From Asanoa ishikariensis (GTDB taxonomy: Bacteria > Actinomycetota > Actinomycetes > Mycobacteriales > Micromonosporaceae), in contig NZ_FNQB01000001.1 in assembly GCF_900107455.1 (NCBI RefSeq), forward strand, positions 1,550,001-1,614,000: 64,000 nucleotides of DNA. Reading direction: 5' to 3'. This document shows, piece by piece, positions 42,444 to 52,762 of this stretch. The notes under the pieces were generated by a model. The model saw only the letters and a list, made by a program, of their open reading frames with translations. It made no database searches and had not been told where the DNA came from. Within the stretch, counting starts at the first letter, position 1, and each line of letters starts with the position of its first letter. A program made the translations under genes and the position numbers.

Positions 42444-45107
42444 TCAGCTGTCGGGAACCATCCGCAATGCGGCGCCGAGCTCGCCCCGCCCGGCGACGCC
42501 GAGCTTGGCGTACACGCGCTGGAGATGGTTTTCGACCGTGCGGGTGGACAGGTAGAACTGGGCGGCGATGTCCCGGCTCGACACGCCGGAGGCGGCCAGC
42601 CGGGCGATCTGCCGTTCGCGATCGGTCAGGGCCGGTCGGGACAACCCCAACGCGGGGGTACGCAGCATGTCGCAATGACTGAGCAGCTCGCCCATCAGCC
42701 GGTTGGCGTTGGTGGTGGGCTCGGCCGCTCGCGACTCGCGGAATCGGCCCGCGGCGCCGGCGGCCGCCTCGGCCGCGTACACCCAGAGGCCTTTGGCCTT
42801 GAAGAAGTCGGCGGCGATCATCAGGTCGGGGCCGGATCTGCGGGCGGCCGCCTGGGCGTGCGCCGACATGATGCCCGGCAGGTCGCCGTCGAGCGTGTTG
42901 GCCAGCACGGCAAGCCGTTCCGCGACGGTCTGGCCCGGATCGAGGTCGTCGGGCCAGTCGAGCGCCTCGCCCGCCCGGCCCAGCCGGACCAGGTCGTGCA
43001 GCGCCAGCACCTCGTGACCGGCGAAGCCGTCGCCGCGCAGCCGCCAGACCAGCTTGCGGAGCACGTCGGCGGCGCCCGGCAGATCGTCGGCGACGGCGAA
43101 GACGGCGGCCCGGGCCTGCTCGCGCCACGGATAGAGGATCGCCATGATCGGCGAGTGCGCCTCGTCGGAGTCGGCCATCGCCGCGCGGGCCTCGTCGACC
43201 TCGCCGCGCAGCGCGTGTGCCTGGGCGCGCTCGGCGTGCGCCAGGCTCGCGTAGATCCGGCTGGTCGCCAGCACCGCGCACGCCTGCAGGCTCGTCCGCA
43301 GCGCCTCGCTGGTCTGGCCGCGCAGGCGGGCCGCCTGGGCACGCAGGATCGCCAGGTAGCCGGCGCCGAGCCGGAAGTCGCCGGCGTCGGCCAGGTCGGC
43401 GAACTCGTCGGCGACGATCGCGTCGATGCCGGCCAGGTCACCGGCGATCGCCAGCCGGGTGCCGCGGGCGAGCTCCAGAGCGAGCTGGAGATAGGGCATG
43501 TCCGTGCGCCACAGCGGTGCGTCGGCCTGCACGCTGGCCACCGCGCGCTCGCTGGCCCGGGCCTCACCCTGCGCCGCCTGTAGGTGGGCGATCATGCACT
43601 GCGCCAGGCCGCGGGCCGAGACGGGTGCGGCCGGGCGGTCGAGGATCGAGCGGGCGATCCGCAGCGCCTCGGCCGTCTCCAGCTTGTGCAACCGCATGAT
43701 CGCCTCGAACGAGCGGACCCGGGCCTGGTCGGCCGGATCGGGCAGGGCCTTGGCCTCGACGGCCAGCTCGTCGGGTGTCGACTCGCGGCTGAGCCCCCAG
43801 TTTCTGACGAGGCCGCGGACCACCAGCCAGCGCGCGCGGAAGTGGTTGGAGGTGGCCTGCTCCTCGACGGTGTCGAGCACGTGCAGCGCCTCGGCCGGCT
43901 GGTCGCCGAACATCATCATCGTCGAGAGCAGCTCGGCCGCGCCGAACCCGCCGCCGGAGTCGAGTGCGGCCCGGGCCAGCCGGGTGGCCAGCGGCACGTC
44001 GAAGCCGGCGAACGCCTGCCCGCCCGCCATCAGCAACTGCAGCGGGTCTTGCGCGGTGCCCGAGTCGAGCCGCCAGACCGCGACCCGCAGCAGGTCGTCG
44101 CGGCGCCGGGCGCCGGCCGCCTCGACCAGGTCGGCGAGCTGCGCCTCGAGCCGGCGCTTGCGCGTCACGGGGCACCGCCGGCGGACCACCTCGCCGTAGA
44201 GCGGGTGGGCCAGCCGGGCGTTGGACCGCCGGTCGCTCTCCACCACCCGGATGAGCTGGCGTTCCTCCGCGATCTCGACGTCGGCCGCGTCGGTCGCCTT
44301 GATCAGCAGGTCGATGCCGATCGGTTCGCCGAGCGAGGCCAGCTCGACCACCGTGCGTACGCCCGGCGTGAGCTGGCCGATCCGGGTGTCGATCAGGTCG
44401 GTCAGGCTGGGCGCGAGCTCCAGCCGGCCCGTCCACCGGTGCACACCGAACGACTTGGTGAACTCGCCCGCCTGCTTGGCCGCCAGGACCAACTCGCGGA
44501 GCAGCAGGGCGTTGCCCTCGGAAAGCCGCCACAGCCGCTCGGCGCTGGCGTTGTCGACGTCGCCCTCGAGCATCTGCACGAGCAGGCGGCTGGTGTCGTC
44601 GACCGACATCGGCTCGATCTCGACCAGCTCGACCAGGTCGTCGGTCCACAGTGCGCGGATGGGGTGCGGGAACTGCTCACCGCTGCGCAGGGTGGCCAGC
44701 ACGGTCGCGCCCTCGTCGCGGGCCATCAGGTAGGTCAACGCGGCCGACGACGGATCGAGCAGGTGTGCGTCGTCGATCGCCAACACGATCGGGCGGCCCG
44801 CGGCCTGCTGGTTGAGCGCCTCGACGGCCCAGCGCAGCAACCCGGCCGCGGTCAGACCCGGCGGCTGGTCGGTGGGCAGCACCTGGGCCATCCCGCCGAA
44901 CGGAAGGGACGCGGTCGCGATGTTGGCCGAGGCGGTCCAGACGGCCAGTCGGTCGGTGGGAAGAGCGGCGACTCCCTCGCGCAGTAGTCGGCTCTTGCCG
45001 ATGCCCGCACTGCCACTAAATATGAGCCCTCTTCCACTTCCGCCAGTGGCGGTCGAGATGAGACGGTTGAGTTCTGCGGCACGCCCGACAAATCTCCACG
45101 GACTCAT
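42444..45107 (-). CDS. LuxR-family regulator with AAA ATPase (LAL type)
   Basis: 887 residues. Starts MSPWRFVGRAAELNRL; Walker A GSAGIGKS (32-39), Walker B VLAIDDAHLLDP, then a long TPR-like helical middle and a C-terminal LuxR HTH (about 822-880; LTDRERQIARLAASGVSSRD, YLSTRTVENHLQRVYAKLGV). LAL proteins are ATP-dependent activators, often of secondary or sugar metabolism; the target is unknown. ATG 45107 is chosen because the family begins W-x-F-V-G-R near the N-terminus and TATGCT lies 6 nt upstream. Transcribed away from the dynamin-like gene. Confidence 0.9.
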   Translation of the reverse strand: MSPWRFVGRAAELNRLISTATGGSGRGLIFSGSAGIGKSRLLREGVAALPTDRLAVWTASANIATASLPFGGMAQVLPTDQPPGLTAAGLLRWAVEALNQQAAGRPIVLAIDDAHLLDPSSAALTYLMARDEGATVLATLRSGEQFPHPIRALWTDDLVELVEIEPMSVDDTSRLLVQMLEGDVDNASAERLWRLSEGNALLLRELVLAAKQAGEFTKSFGVHRWTGRLELAPSLTDLIDTRIGQLTPGVRTVVELASLGEPIGIDLLIKATDAADVEIAEERQLIRVVESDRRSNARLAHPLYGEVVRRRCPVTRKRRLEAQLADLVEAAGARRRDDLLRVAVWRLDSGTAQDPLQLLMAGGQAFAGFDVPLATRLARAALDSGGGFGAAELLSTMMMFGDQPAEALHVLDTVEEQATSNHFRARWLVVRGLVRNWGLSRESTPDELAVEAKALPDPADQARVRSFEAIMRLHKLETAEALRIARSILDRPAAPVSARGLAQCMIAHLQAAQGEARASERAVASVQADAPLWRTDMPYLQLALELARGTRLAIAGDLAGIDAIVADEFADLADAGDFRLGAGYLAILRAQAARLRGQTSEALRTSLQACAVLATSRIYASLAHAERAQAHALRGEVDEARAAMADSDEAHSPIMAILYPWREQARAAVFAVADDLPGAADVLRKLVWRLRGDGFAGHEVLALHDLVRLGRAGEALDWPDDLDPGQTVAERLAVLANTLDGDLPGIMSAHAQAAARRSGPDLMIAADFFKAKGLWVYAAEAAAGAAGRFRESRAAEPTTNANRLMGELLSHCDMLRTPALGLSRPALTDRERQIARLAASGVSSRDIAAQFYLSTRTVENHLQRVYAKLGVAGRGELGAALRMVPDS

Positions 45108-45113
45108 CACCGC

Positions 45114-45119
45114 AGCATA
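45114..45119 (-). promoter_or_regulatory. -10 box of leaderless LAL regulator start (TATGCT)
   Basis: TATGCT on the minus strand, 6 nt before ATG 45107; no ribosome site. Confidence 0.5.
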
Positions 45120-45294
45120 TAGAGAGTAATGGCGATGGGTACTCCCCGTAACGGGTTGAAGTTGAGTAGCCAGCGAAGTCGGCATTGAGTAGTGCCGCAC
45201 CTGTCATGTTAGGTGGCGGTTCGCATAGCGTTCCGGTGCTCAGTGGAACGCGGACGGTGATCGCCCGCGCGCAGTCGAACCAGGAGGCGCAGGC

Positions 45295-46860
45295 ATGGGC
45301 TCAGACACGCTCGATCGGCTAACCGGGGCAGAGGTCATCTCTCTGCCGCTACAGCGGCGCGCCGGCCGGATGGGTGGTCCCGAGCTCGAGCCGATTCCGG
45401 ACGAGCCGATGGCCGTCGTGGCCCTCGGCGCCCGCGGCAGCGGCCGCAGCGACGTGATCGCCGCGTTGGTCGGCTCCGTCGGTCCGCTGCTCGACGTGCC
45501 GTCCGCCAGCTACCTCGTGGTCAACCACGGCCACGGCAAGGACATCTGCTCCTACCTGCCCGGCGCCCGCAAGGCACACCCGTTCCGCTCCGCCGTCGCA
45601 CCAGTCGACGAGCCGGCCGCGGCCCGCCCGCCGCGCCGGGTCGAGCTCACCCTGCCCGACCCGTTGCTGCGCCATTTCGCCCTGGTCGACGCGCCCGACA
45701 CCGAGACCCTCGGCGTCGCCGGCGGCCGGGTCCTGCACGACGCGGTCGAGCGCGGCGGCGCGGTGATGTACGTGCTGAGTGCCGGCCAGCTTCCCGGTCG
45801 CTTCGAGCTCGACATCCTCGGCGAAGTCGCGCACACCAACGCCGCGGTCTTCTTCGTCGTCACACCCCGCGCCGACGGCACCTGGTTCGCACCGGCACCC
45901 GCCCTGTCCATCGACGCGGTCGACGAGCTCGACCTGCTCGCGCTCGGCGAGATCGCGCCCGGCCTCGACGACGACGACCCGGCCGCGGGTGCGGTCGAGG
46001 CGCAGCGGATGGCGATCGCCACCGCCATCCCGGCGCTGGCCGACGCGCCCTGGTTCGCGGTCGACCCGGCCGCCGGCGACACCGCGTTCCTGCGCCGCGC
46101 GCTCACCGAGTGGGCGGCCGACGAGGGCATGAACCGGGCCAGCAGCAACCCGCCGGTGCCGCCGAACGCGATGCGCACCGTCCGGGTCGCCGAGGGCATC
46201 CACGAGTCCGACTGGGCCGAGCGACTAGAGGCGTCCGCCCGCACCGAGACGCAGATCGTCCGGCAGCGCCTGGCCATCGAGCTCGCCAACATCCACCTGC
46301 GCTGCGTCCAGGAGATCGTCTTCGGCACCGGTCCGGCCGGCCTGGCCGAGACGCTCGACCGCGAGATGCACGCGCTGTCGCTGAAGGCCGTCGCCGAGTG
46401 TGACCAGACCGTCGACCAACTGTTGACCGACTCGGCCACCCAGGTCTTCGGCGAGGCGCCCGACGAGGGTGTCCGCCGCCGGGTGGCGGCGGGCGTGCGC
46501 CGTGCGCTCGCCGACGACCGCAACGCTCGTGACCTCGACAAGGTCCTCCTGATCACGAGCACCGCCGGGGTGGCCACGGTCGCCGGGGGCGGCGCGGTGG
46601 CCGGGCTGGCCGCCTACCCGGTGGAGGTGGGCCGCACGATCCTCCCGTCGGTCGGCGTCGGGCTGGCCGGCGGCTGCTACGGGCAGTGGCGCAACGCCGG
46701 CGCCGCCGACACCAACCGGGCCCGCTCGTGGGCGCAGCGGTCGATCCGCGGCGTCGAGCTCGAGCTCCTCCGCGAGGTCTCCCGCCGCCTCGAGGCGACC
46801 CACCGGGCGCTCAACGGAGTGCTCGCGGAAGCGGTCGACCACGGGATCCTTCTGGCATAG
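45295..46860 (+). CDS. Degenerate dynamin-like GTPase-fold membrane protein
   Basis: 521 residues. A P-loop-like GARGSGRS (about 45-52) has Arg where GTPases have Lys. The G3 region FALVDAPDTETLG lacks DxxG, and the G4 position reads VTPRADG rather than T/NKxD. Long helices follow (about 300-415), then a paired hydrophobic segment (about 420-465; STAGVATVAGGGAVAGLAAY and LPSVGVGLAGG) and a final helix. The order G domain, helical stalk, membrane hairpin, helix resembles bacterial dynamin-like proteins such as IniA or DynA, which shape membranes. Nucleotide hydrolysis is doubtful. AGGAGG precedes the ATG. Family call is inference. Confidence 0.6.
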   Translation: MGSDTLDRLTGAEVISLPLQRRAGRMGGPELEPIPDEPMAVVALGARGSGRSDVIAALVGSVGPLLDVPSASYLVVNHGHGKDICSYLPGARKAHPFRSAVAPVDEPAAARPPRRVELTLPDPLLRHFALVDAPDTETLGVAGGRVLHDAVERGGAVMYVLSAGQLPGRFELDILGEVAHTNAAVFFVVTPRADGTWFAPAPALSIDAVDELDLLALGEIAPGLDDDDPAAGAVEAQRMAIATAIPALADAPWFAVDPAAGDTAFLRRALTEWAADEGMNRASSNPPVPPNAMRTVRVAEGIHESDWAERLEASARTETQIVRQRLAIELANIHLRCVQEIVFGTGPAGLAETLDREMHALSLKAVAECDQTVDQLLTDSATQVFGEAPDEGVRRRVAAGVRRALADDRNARDLDKVLLITSTAGVATVAGGGAVAGLAAYPVEVGRTILPSVGVGLAGGCYGQWRNAGAADTNRARSWAQRSIRGVELELLREVSRRLEATHRALNGVLAEAVDHGILLA

Positions 46861-47021
46861 GCGCTGTTTCATGGCTGGGATCGAGGCGAGGCGGAGTTCA
46901 GGTGTTGTCTGGGTGTGCGGCGGCTTTGCCCGGATACCGGTGTTGTATCCGGGTAAAGGTGCCGTGCGGCCAGGCGGCACCTGGGCCCGCCGCAGCCCGA
47001 CCCCAGCCATGAAACAGCGCC
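46860..47021. repeat. 24-bp inverted repeat enclosing two further stems
   Basis: Outer arms 46860-46883 and 46998-47021 match at 23 of 24 positions (GGCGCTGTTTCATGGCTGGG side). Inside are a 14-bp stem (46924-46937 with 46945-46958, 13 of 14) and a perfect 7-bp stem AGGTGCC/GGCACCT (46957-46963, 46976-46982). It begins at the stop codon of the dynamin-like gene and could terminate it before clpS. Confidence 0.8.
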
Positions 47022-47091
47022 TTTCCCCAGCCCACGACAAGTGAGGGCTACTGGGACGCATGTGGCGGTCGTCGGTGCGTCGATTTGCTCG

Positions 47092-47097
47092 TACGAT
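47092..47097 (+). promoter_or_regulatory. -10 box of leaderless clpS start (TACGAT)
   Basis: TACGAT lies 6 nt before GTG 47104; supports that start over the in-frame GTG at 47041. Confidence 0.5.
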
Positions 47098-47103
47098 GGC
47101 GGT

Positions 47104-47394
47104 GTGGCAGCCCCGCAGACGACTCCCGTGCAGTCGCCGGACGTCGAGACCCTGCCGGCAACCGACCGTCCGTGGATCACGGTTGTCCACGATGACCCGG
47201 TCAATCTGATGACCTACGTGACCTGGGTGTTCCAGAAGCAGTTCGGCTACACCTTCGACAAGGCGCAGTCACTCATGCTCGACGTGCACAACAAGGGCCG
47301 CGCCGCCGTCTCGCACGGTGCCCGCGAGCGGATGGAATACGACGCGTCGTGCCTGCACGGTTACGGCCTCTGGGCGACGGTCGAGCAGCCCTGA
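47104..47394 (+). CDS. clpS: ATP-dependent Clp protease adaptor ClpS
   Basis: 96 residues, the usual length. [20 protein letters not shown] is the N-degron pocket signature (DDPxN), followed by [20 protein letters not shown]. It hands N-end-rule substrates to ClpC/ClpP. First gene of the clpS-DUF2017-mec-cysO-cysM block. Confidence 0.95.
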   Translation: MAAPQTTPVQSPDVETLPATDRPWITVVHDDPVNLMTYVTWVFQKQFGYTFDKAQSLMLDVHNKGRAAVSHGARERMEYDASCLHGYGLWATVEQP

Positions 47395-47397
47395 CCC

Positions 47398-47892
47398 ATG
47401 TTCCGGCGCTATGGAAAACAGTGTGTGGCGACCTTCGCCCCCGACGAGGTTCGGGTGTTGCGGAAGGTCGCGACCGAGGTCGTCGGGCTGCTCACTGACG
47501 GGTTCGACCACGGCGACCCCGTCGTCGACCGGCTCTTCCCCGACGTCTACCCGACCAACAGCGACGACTCGGCCGAGTTCCGCCGCTTCACCGAGGGCGA
47601 CCTCAAGACCGGCAAGATCGACGCGGCCGGTGCCATCCTGGCCGCGCTGCCCAGCAGCTCCGGCGGTGAGGTCCGGCTCGACGAGGAGGCCGCCGAGGCC
47701 TGGCTGCGAGCGCTCAACGACGCCCGGCTGGCGATGGGCGTCCGGCTCGACATCAGCGCCGAGACCGACCTCGGCGACGAGCTCGACGACGCCGTGCTGT
47801 CCGACCCCTCGTCGTCCCGGGTCTTCCAGCTCTCCGTTTACGCGTACCTGGGATATCTTCAGGAATCGTTGCTCACCGCACTCACGGAGTGA
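47398..47892 (+). CDS. DUF2017 domain protein (Rv1332-like)
   Basis: 164 residues. FRRFTEGDLKTGKIDAA, AEAWLRALNDARLAMGVRL and FQLSVYAYLGYLQESLLTAL are typical of DUF2017, which sits after clpS in most actinobacteria. Function unknown. Starts 3 nt after the clpS stop, so co-transcribed. Confidence 0.9.
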   Translation: MFRRYGKQCVATFAPDEVRVLRKVATEVVGLLTDGFDHGDPVVDRLFPDVYPTNSDDSAEFRRFTEGDLKTGKIDAAGAILAALPSSSGGEVRLDEEAAEAWLRALNDARLAMGVRLDISAETDLGDELDDAVLSDPSSSRVFQLSVYAYLGYLQESLLTALTE

Positions 47893-47936
47893 CCATCGTG
47901 ACCGCGGCCACGTCCCGGCACAGGCCGCGCAGACGG

Positions 47937-47942
47937 TAAGCT
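47937..47942 (+). promoter_or_regulatory. -10 box of leaderless mec start (TAAGCT)
   Basis: TAAGCT lies 7 nt before GTG 47950 and would give mec-cysO-cysM its own promoter. Confidence 0.5.
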
Positions 47943-47949
47943 TGGGTAC

Positions 47950-48441
47950 GTGCTGAGCATCGACCGGTCGATCATCGACGCGATCATCGCCCACGCACGC
48001 CGCGACCATCCCGACGAGGCGTGCGGCGTGGTCGCCGGCCCGGTCGGCAGTGACAAGCCGGCCCGCCACATCCCCATGGACAACGCCGCCCGGTCGATGA
48101 CGTTCTACGAGTTCGACTCGATGGAGCAGCTCCGGGTCTGGCGCGAGATGGACGACCTCGACGAAGAGCCGGTGGTCATCTACCACTCGCACACGGCGAC
48201 CGAGGCCTACCCGTCCCGCACCGACGTCTCCTTCGCCGGCGAGCCGGGCGCCCACTACCTGCTGGTGTCGACCCGCGAGCCGGAGTCCGAAGAGATCCGC
48301 TCCTACCGCATCGTCGACGGTGTCGTAACCGAAGAGCCGGTCCGGATCGTTGAGCCCACCGTGGATCCGCACGCCGTTCAGTCATACATGTTCGGGCAGA
48401 GCCCGACGACGGTCGACTACGAGTGTTCGCCCGGCCGCTGA
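47950..48441 (+). CDS. mec: JAMM/MPN metalloprotease Mec (CysO-cysteine peptidase)
   Basis: 163 residues. Complete JAMM site: E23 (HPDEACGVV), H79 and H81 (IYHSHTATEAYPS), S89 and D92. In M. tuberculosis Mec cuts cysteine from the CysO-Cys adduct made by CysM; gene order mec-cysO-cysM is the same here. In this genome it may also have to process CysO, which carries a C-terminal tail. GTG start, leaderless by spacing. Confidence 0.93.
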   Translation: MLSIDRSIIDAIIAHARRDHPDEACGVVAGPVGSDKPARHIPMDNAARSMTFYEFDSMEQLRVWREMDDLDEEPVVIYHSHTATEAYPSRTDVSFAGEPGAHYLLVSTREPESEEIRSYRIVDGVVTEEPVRIVEPTVDPHAVQSYMFGQSPTTVDYECSPGR

Positions 48442-48502
48442 CCCCCCGCTGCCAACCGACCACCGTCCGTCGTTCTTCTCGTTCTTCCCAGGAGCAATGA
48501 TC

Positions 48503-50546
<2,044 letters not shown>

Positions 50547-50628
50547 CTCGCCGCCTTCGATCGATAAGCAGATCATCAAAGTGCCCTGGGCCAATAGCGA
50601 GATTTCCCGGGTCCGCGGTGGCTGCGCG

Positions 50629-50705
50629 CCGTTGCTCCCGCCGGAGACCGCTCCGCTTCGCTCCGCTGCCAGGTCCGCCGCGGGTCACCGCCAACCCCGT
50701 TTGCT
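50629..50705 (+). repeat. Dispersed intergenic repeat, copy 1
   Basis: CCGTTGCTCCCGCC-G-GAGACCGCT followed by GCTGCCAGG and CACCGCCAACCCC recurs in reverse orientation at 56450-56522 with a 9-10-bp length difference in the middle. Confidence 0.65.
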
Positions 50706-50768
50706 CTGCACCCGTATACGCACCACCTACCGACGAGCGTGGTGCGTATACGGGTGCAGAGCAAACGG
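50697..50768. repeat. Perfect 30-bp inverted repeat
   Basis: Arms 50697-50726 and 50739-50768 are exact reverse complements (CCGTTTGCTCTGCACCCGTA at the left) around a 12-nt loop. It lies downstream of the leftward membrane-protein gene and could end it. A perfect 30-bp match in non-coding DNA suggests a recent or maintained element. Confidence 0.9.
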
Positions 50769-50783
50769 AGGGCCGATGACCGT

Positions 50784-50819
50784 CTACGCGCACCGGCTCC
50801 GAGGAGGTGGTGCGCGTAG
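50784..50819. terminator. Second, related hairpin
   Basis: CTACGCGCACC (50784-50794) pairs perfectly with GGTGCGCGTAG (50809-50819). The stem resembles the tip of the adjacent 30-bp repeat (TATACGCACCACC/GGTGGTGCGTATA), as if a diverged copy. It begins about 15 nt after the stop of the leftward gene at 50834; no T-run. Confidence 0.5.
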
Positions 50820-50833
50820 AGCCGACGGCAGCG

Positions 50834-51655
50834 TCAGAGGGCGATGATGGTCAGGGCTATCGACACGGCGAGCGGGATCGTGGCGAACGCGAGCATCAGC
50901 CAGGGTGTGTAGCGGCGCTGGATCGTCACGAAGGCGCCCACGGTGAGCAGCACGCCGATCAGGCCGACGGCGATCAGAGCCGGCTGGTACCAGCCAGGTG
51001 CGATGCCGCCGATGATCGCGGCCAGCCCGCGGATGCCGACGCCGACGCCCGCCAGCGCCAACGCCGTGCCCCACGCGCAGACGCCGAGCATGTGGGCGCT
51101 TTCCGGTGTGGGCCTGGCGTCCGAGTGCACCAGGTCGCCGAGCCGGAAGATGCCGTTCTGTGCGGCCGCCGCGTGTTTGGCCTTGTTGAGGCTCAACCGG
51201 GTGGGCAGGCGCTCGACGCTCACGGGCTCCGTACCCGCTGGACTCTCGCCATCGCCGACCTGTGGCGCAGGCTCGATGAGCGTCCCCGTCGCGCCGTTCG
51301 ACACGGGTGAGGTGAGCGTTCCCGCGGCGCCGTTCCCGGTCGACACGCCGCTGAGGGCGTTGCCAACGGCCGTCTCCGGCCCGGCCACCGTGTCTAGGCC
51401 GGTGATGATCGGTACCCCCGGCGTCGTGATCTGCCGTTCCGAGGTCCCGACGACGCCGCCGGTCTGGCTCGGGGCCGGATTTGGTCCGGTCGATGGGACG
51501 ATCGGCAGGGTCTCGACCCCCTCGCCAGGTGCCGGGTCGGCGATCACGCCGGTGGCCGCGGTTCCGTCCGTGCCCATGGCGTGCCGGGGCGACGAAGGCT
51601 CCGCCTTACTGTTGTCTGATTTGTCTGCCGAAGGGGTCTCTGCCTGGTTCGACAC
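50834..51655 (-). CDS. Membrane protein with long disordered N-terminus
   Basis: 273 residues. About 1-150 are Pro/Ser/Thr/Gly-rich and lack structure; NKAKHAAAAQNGIFRLGDLV and a Cys/His segment follow, then three membrane helices (about 190-212, 218-240 and 250-272). No family recognised. GTG start at 51655. Followed by two hairpins. Confidence 0.7.
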   Translation of the reverse strand: MSNQAETPSADKSDNSKAEPSSPRHAMGTDGTAATGVIADPAPGEGVETLPIVPSTGPNPAPSQTGGVVGTSERQITTPGVPIITGLDTVAGPETAVGNALSGVSTGNGAAGTLTSPVSNGATGTLIEPAPQVGDGESPAGTEPVSVERLPTRLSLNKAKHAAAAQNGIFRLGDLVHSDARPTPESAHMLGVCAWGTALALAGVGVGIRGLAAIIGGIAPGWYQPALIAVGLIGVLLTVGAFVTIQRRYTPWLMLAFATIPLAVSIALTIIAL

Positions 51656-51938
51656 ACGTCACCGTCCTGCGCCTCCGTCGGCCCACCGCCTCCCGGCGGG
51701 CCCGCCATGGATTCAACGGCAGAATGTGACTACGCGTAACGGCATGATCTCCAACCGCGATCATCCAGAATTGCCGGAATGTACCCGACGCTGCGGTGTC
51801 ACCTTCGCGACAAGTTCGATCAGTTCTTTCATGAGGTTCCGGGCCACGGCGTAGGCTGCGCAGCGTGACAATCTCGTCGACTCCGATCTTGTGCCTCCGA
51901 AAGGTCGGCGGGCCTGTCAACATGCCGGGAACGTTCGG

Positions 51939-52688
51939 ATGCGCCTGACGATCCTCGGCTGTGCCGGCAGTTTTCCCGGCCCCGAGTCGGCCTGTTCCGC
52001 ATACCTCGTCGAGGCAGACGATTTCCGCCTCCTTGTCGACTTCGGCACCGGGTCATTGTCAGCGCTCCAGCGCTATTCGAGCCTGCACGGCATCGACGCG
52101 ATCCTGTTGACCCACCTGCACTGCGACCATATGTCGGACGCGTGCGACTACATCGTGGTCCGGCGCTACGCGCCTGAAGGCGCCTACCCGGCGATCCCGG
52201 TCTACGCACCGGCCGGCGCGCCGGCCCGGATCGCCGCCGGCTACAACAACGAGGTCGAGGACCCGCTCGACGACGTCTACACCTTTTACGGCCTGCAACC
52301 GGGTTCGTTCCCGATCGGGCCGTTCCAGGTCGTCGTCGACCGGGTCAACCATCCGGTCGAGACCTACGGCGTGCGGATCGAGCACCAGGGCCGGGTTCTG
52401 GCCTACTCGTCGGACACCGCACCCTGCGACGCCCTGCTGCGCCTGGCGCACGGCGCCGACGTGTTCCTGTGCGAGGCGAGCTACCTCGACGGCGCCGACA
52501 ACCCGCCCGACATCCACCTCACCGGTGGCGAGGCGGGGGAGGTCGCCACCAAGGCCGGCGTCGGCCGGTTACTGCTGACGCACCTGGTGACCGCCTGGGG
52601 CAGCGAGGCATTGACCTTCGAGGCGGCGCAGGCGACCTATGCGGGGCCGATGGAGATCGTCCGGCCCGGCGCGCGCTACGAGATCTGA
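51939..52688 (+). CDS. Metallo-beta-lactamase-fold hydrolase (Rv1339-like, putative cyclic-nucleotide phosphodiesterase)
   Basis: 249 residues. Zinc motif HLHCDH (H59, H61, D63, H64), a further Asp in YSSDTAPCD, and His in LLTHLVTAW. Order of features suits the RNase Z/PDE branch. In M. tuberculosis the gene before rphA-rdgB is Rv1339, reported as an atypical cAMP phosphodiesterase; position here is comparable. No signal peptide. ATG 51939 chosen so the fold starts at residue 1 (MRLTILGCAG). Confidence 0.82.
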   Translation: MRLTILGCAGSFPGPESACSAYLVEADDFRLLVDFGTGSLSALQRYSSLHGIDAILLTHLHCDHMSDACDYIVVRRYAPEGAYPAIPVYAPAGAPARIAAGYNNEVEDPLDDVYTFYGLQPGSFPIGPFQVVVDRVNHPVETYGVRIEHQGRVLAYSSDTAPCDALLRLAHGADVFLCEASYLDGADNPPDIHLTGGEAGEVATKAGVGRLLLTHLVTAWGSEALTFEAAQATYAGPMEIVRPGARYEI

Positions 52689-52762
52689 CCCTTCAGGCAC
52701 TGTTTGCCGGCCCGACAACCGGGTGTCGCCCCCCGCACCGCACCGGCACAGACGGTGTGCCC

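Noticed and set aside
47041-47103. Upstream GTG extension of clpS
   Set aside because: It adds 21 unconserved residues, and a -10 box lies within it 6 nt before the GTG at 47104.
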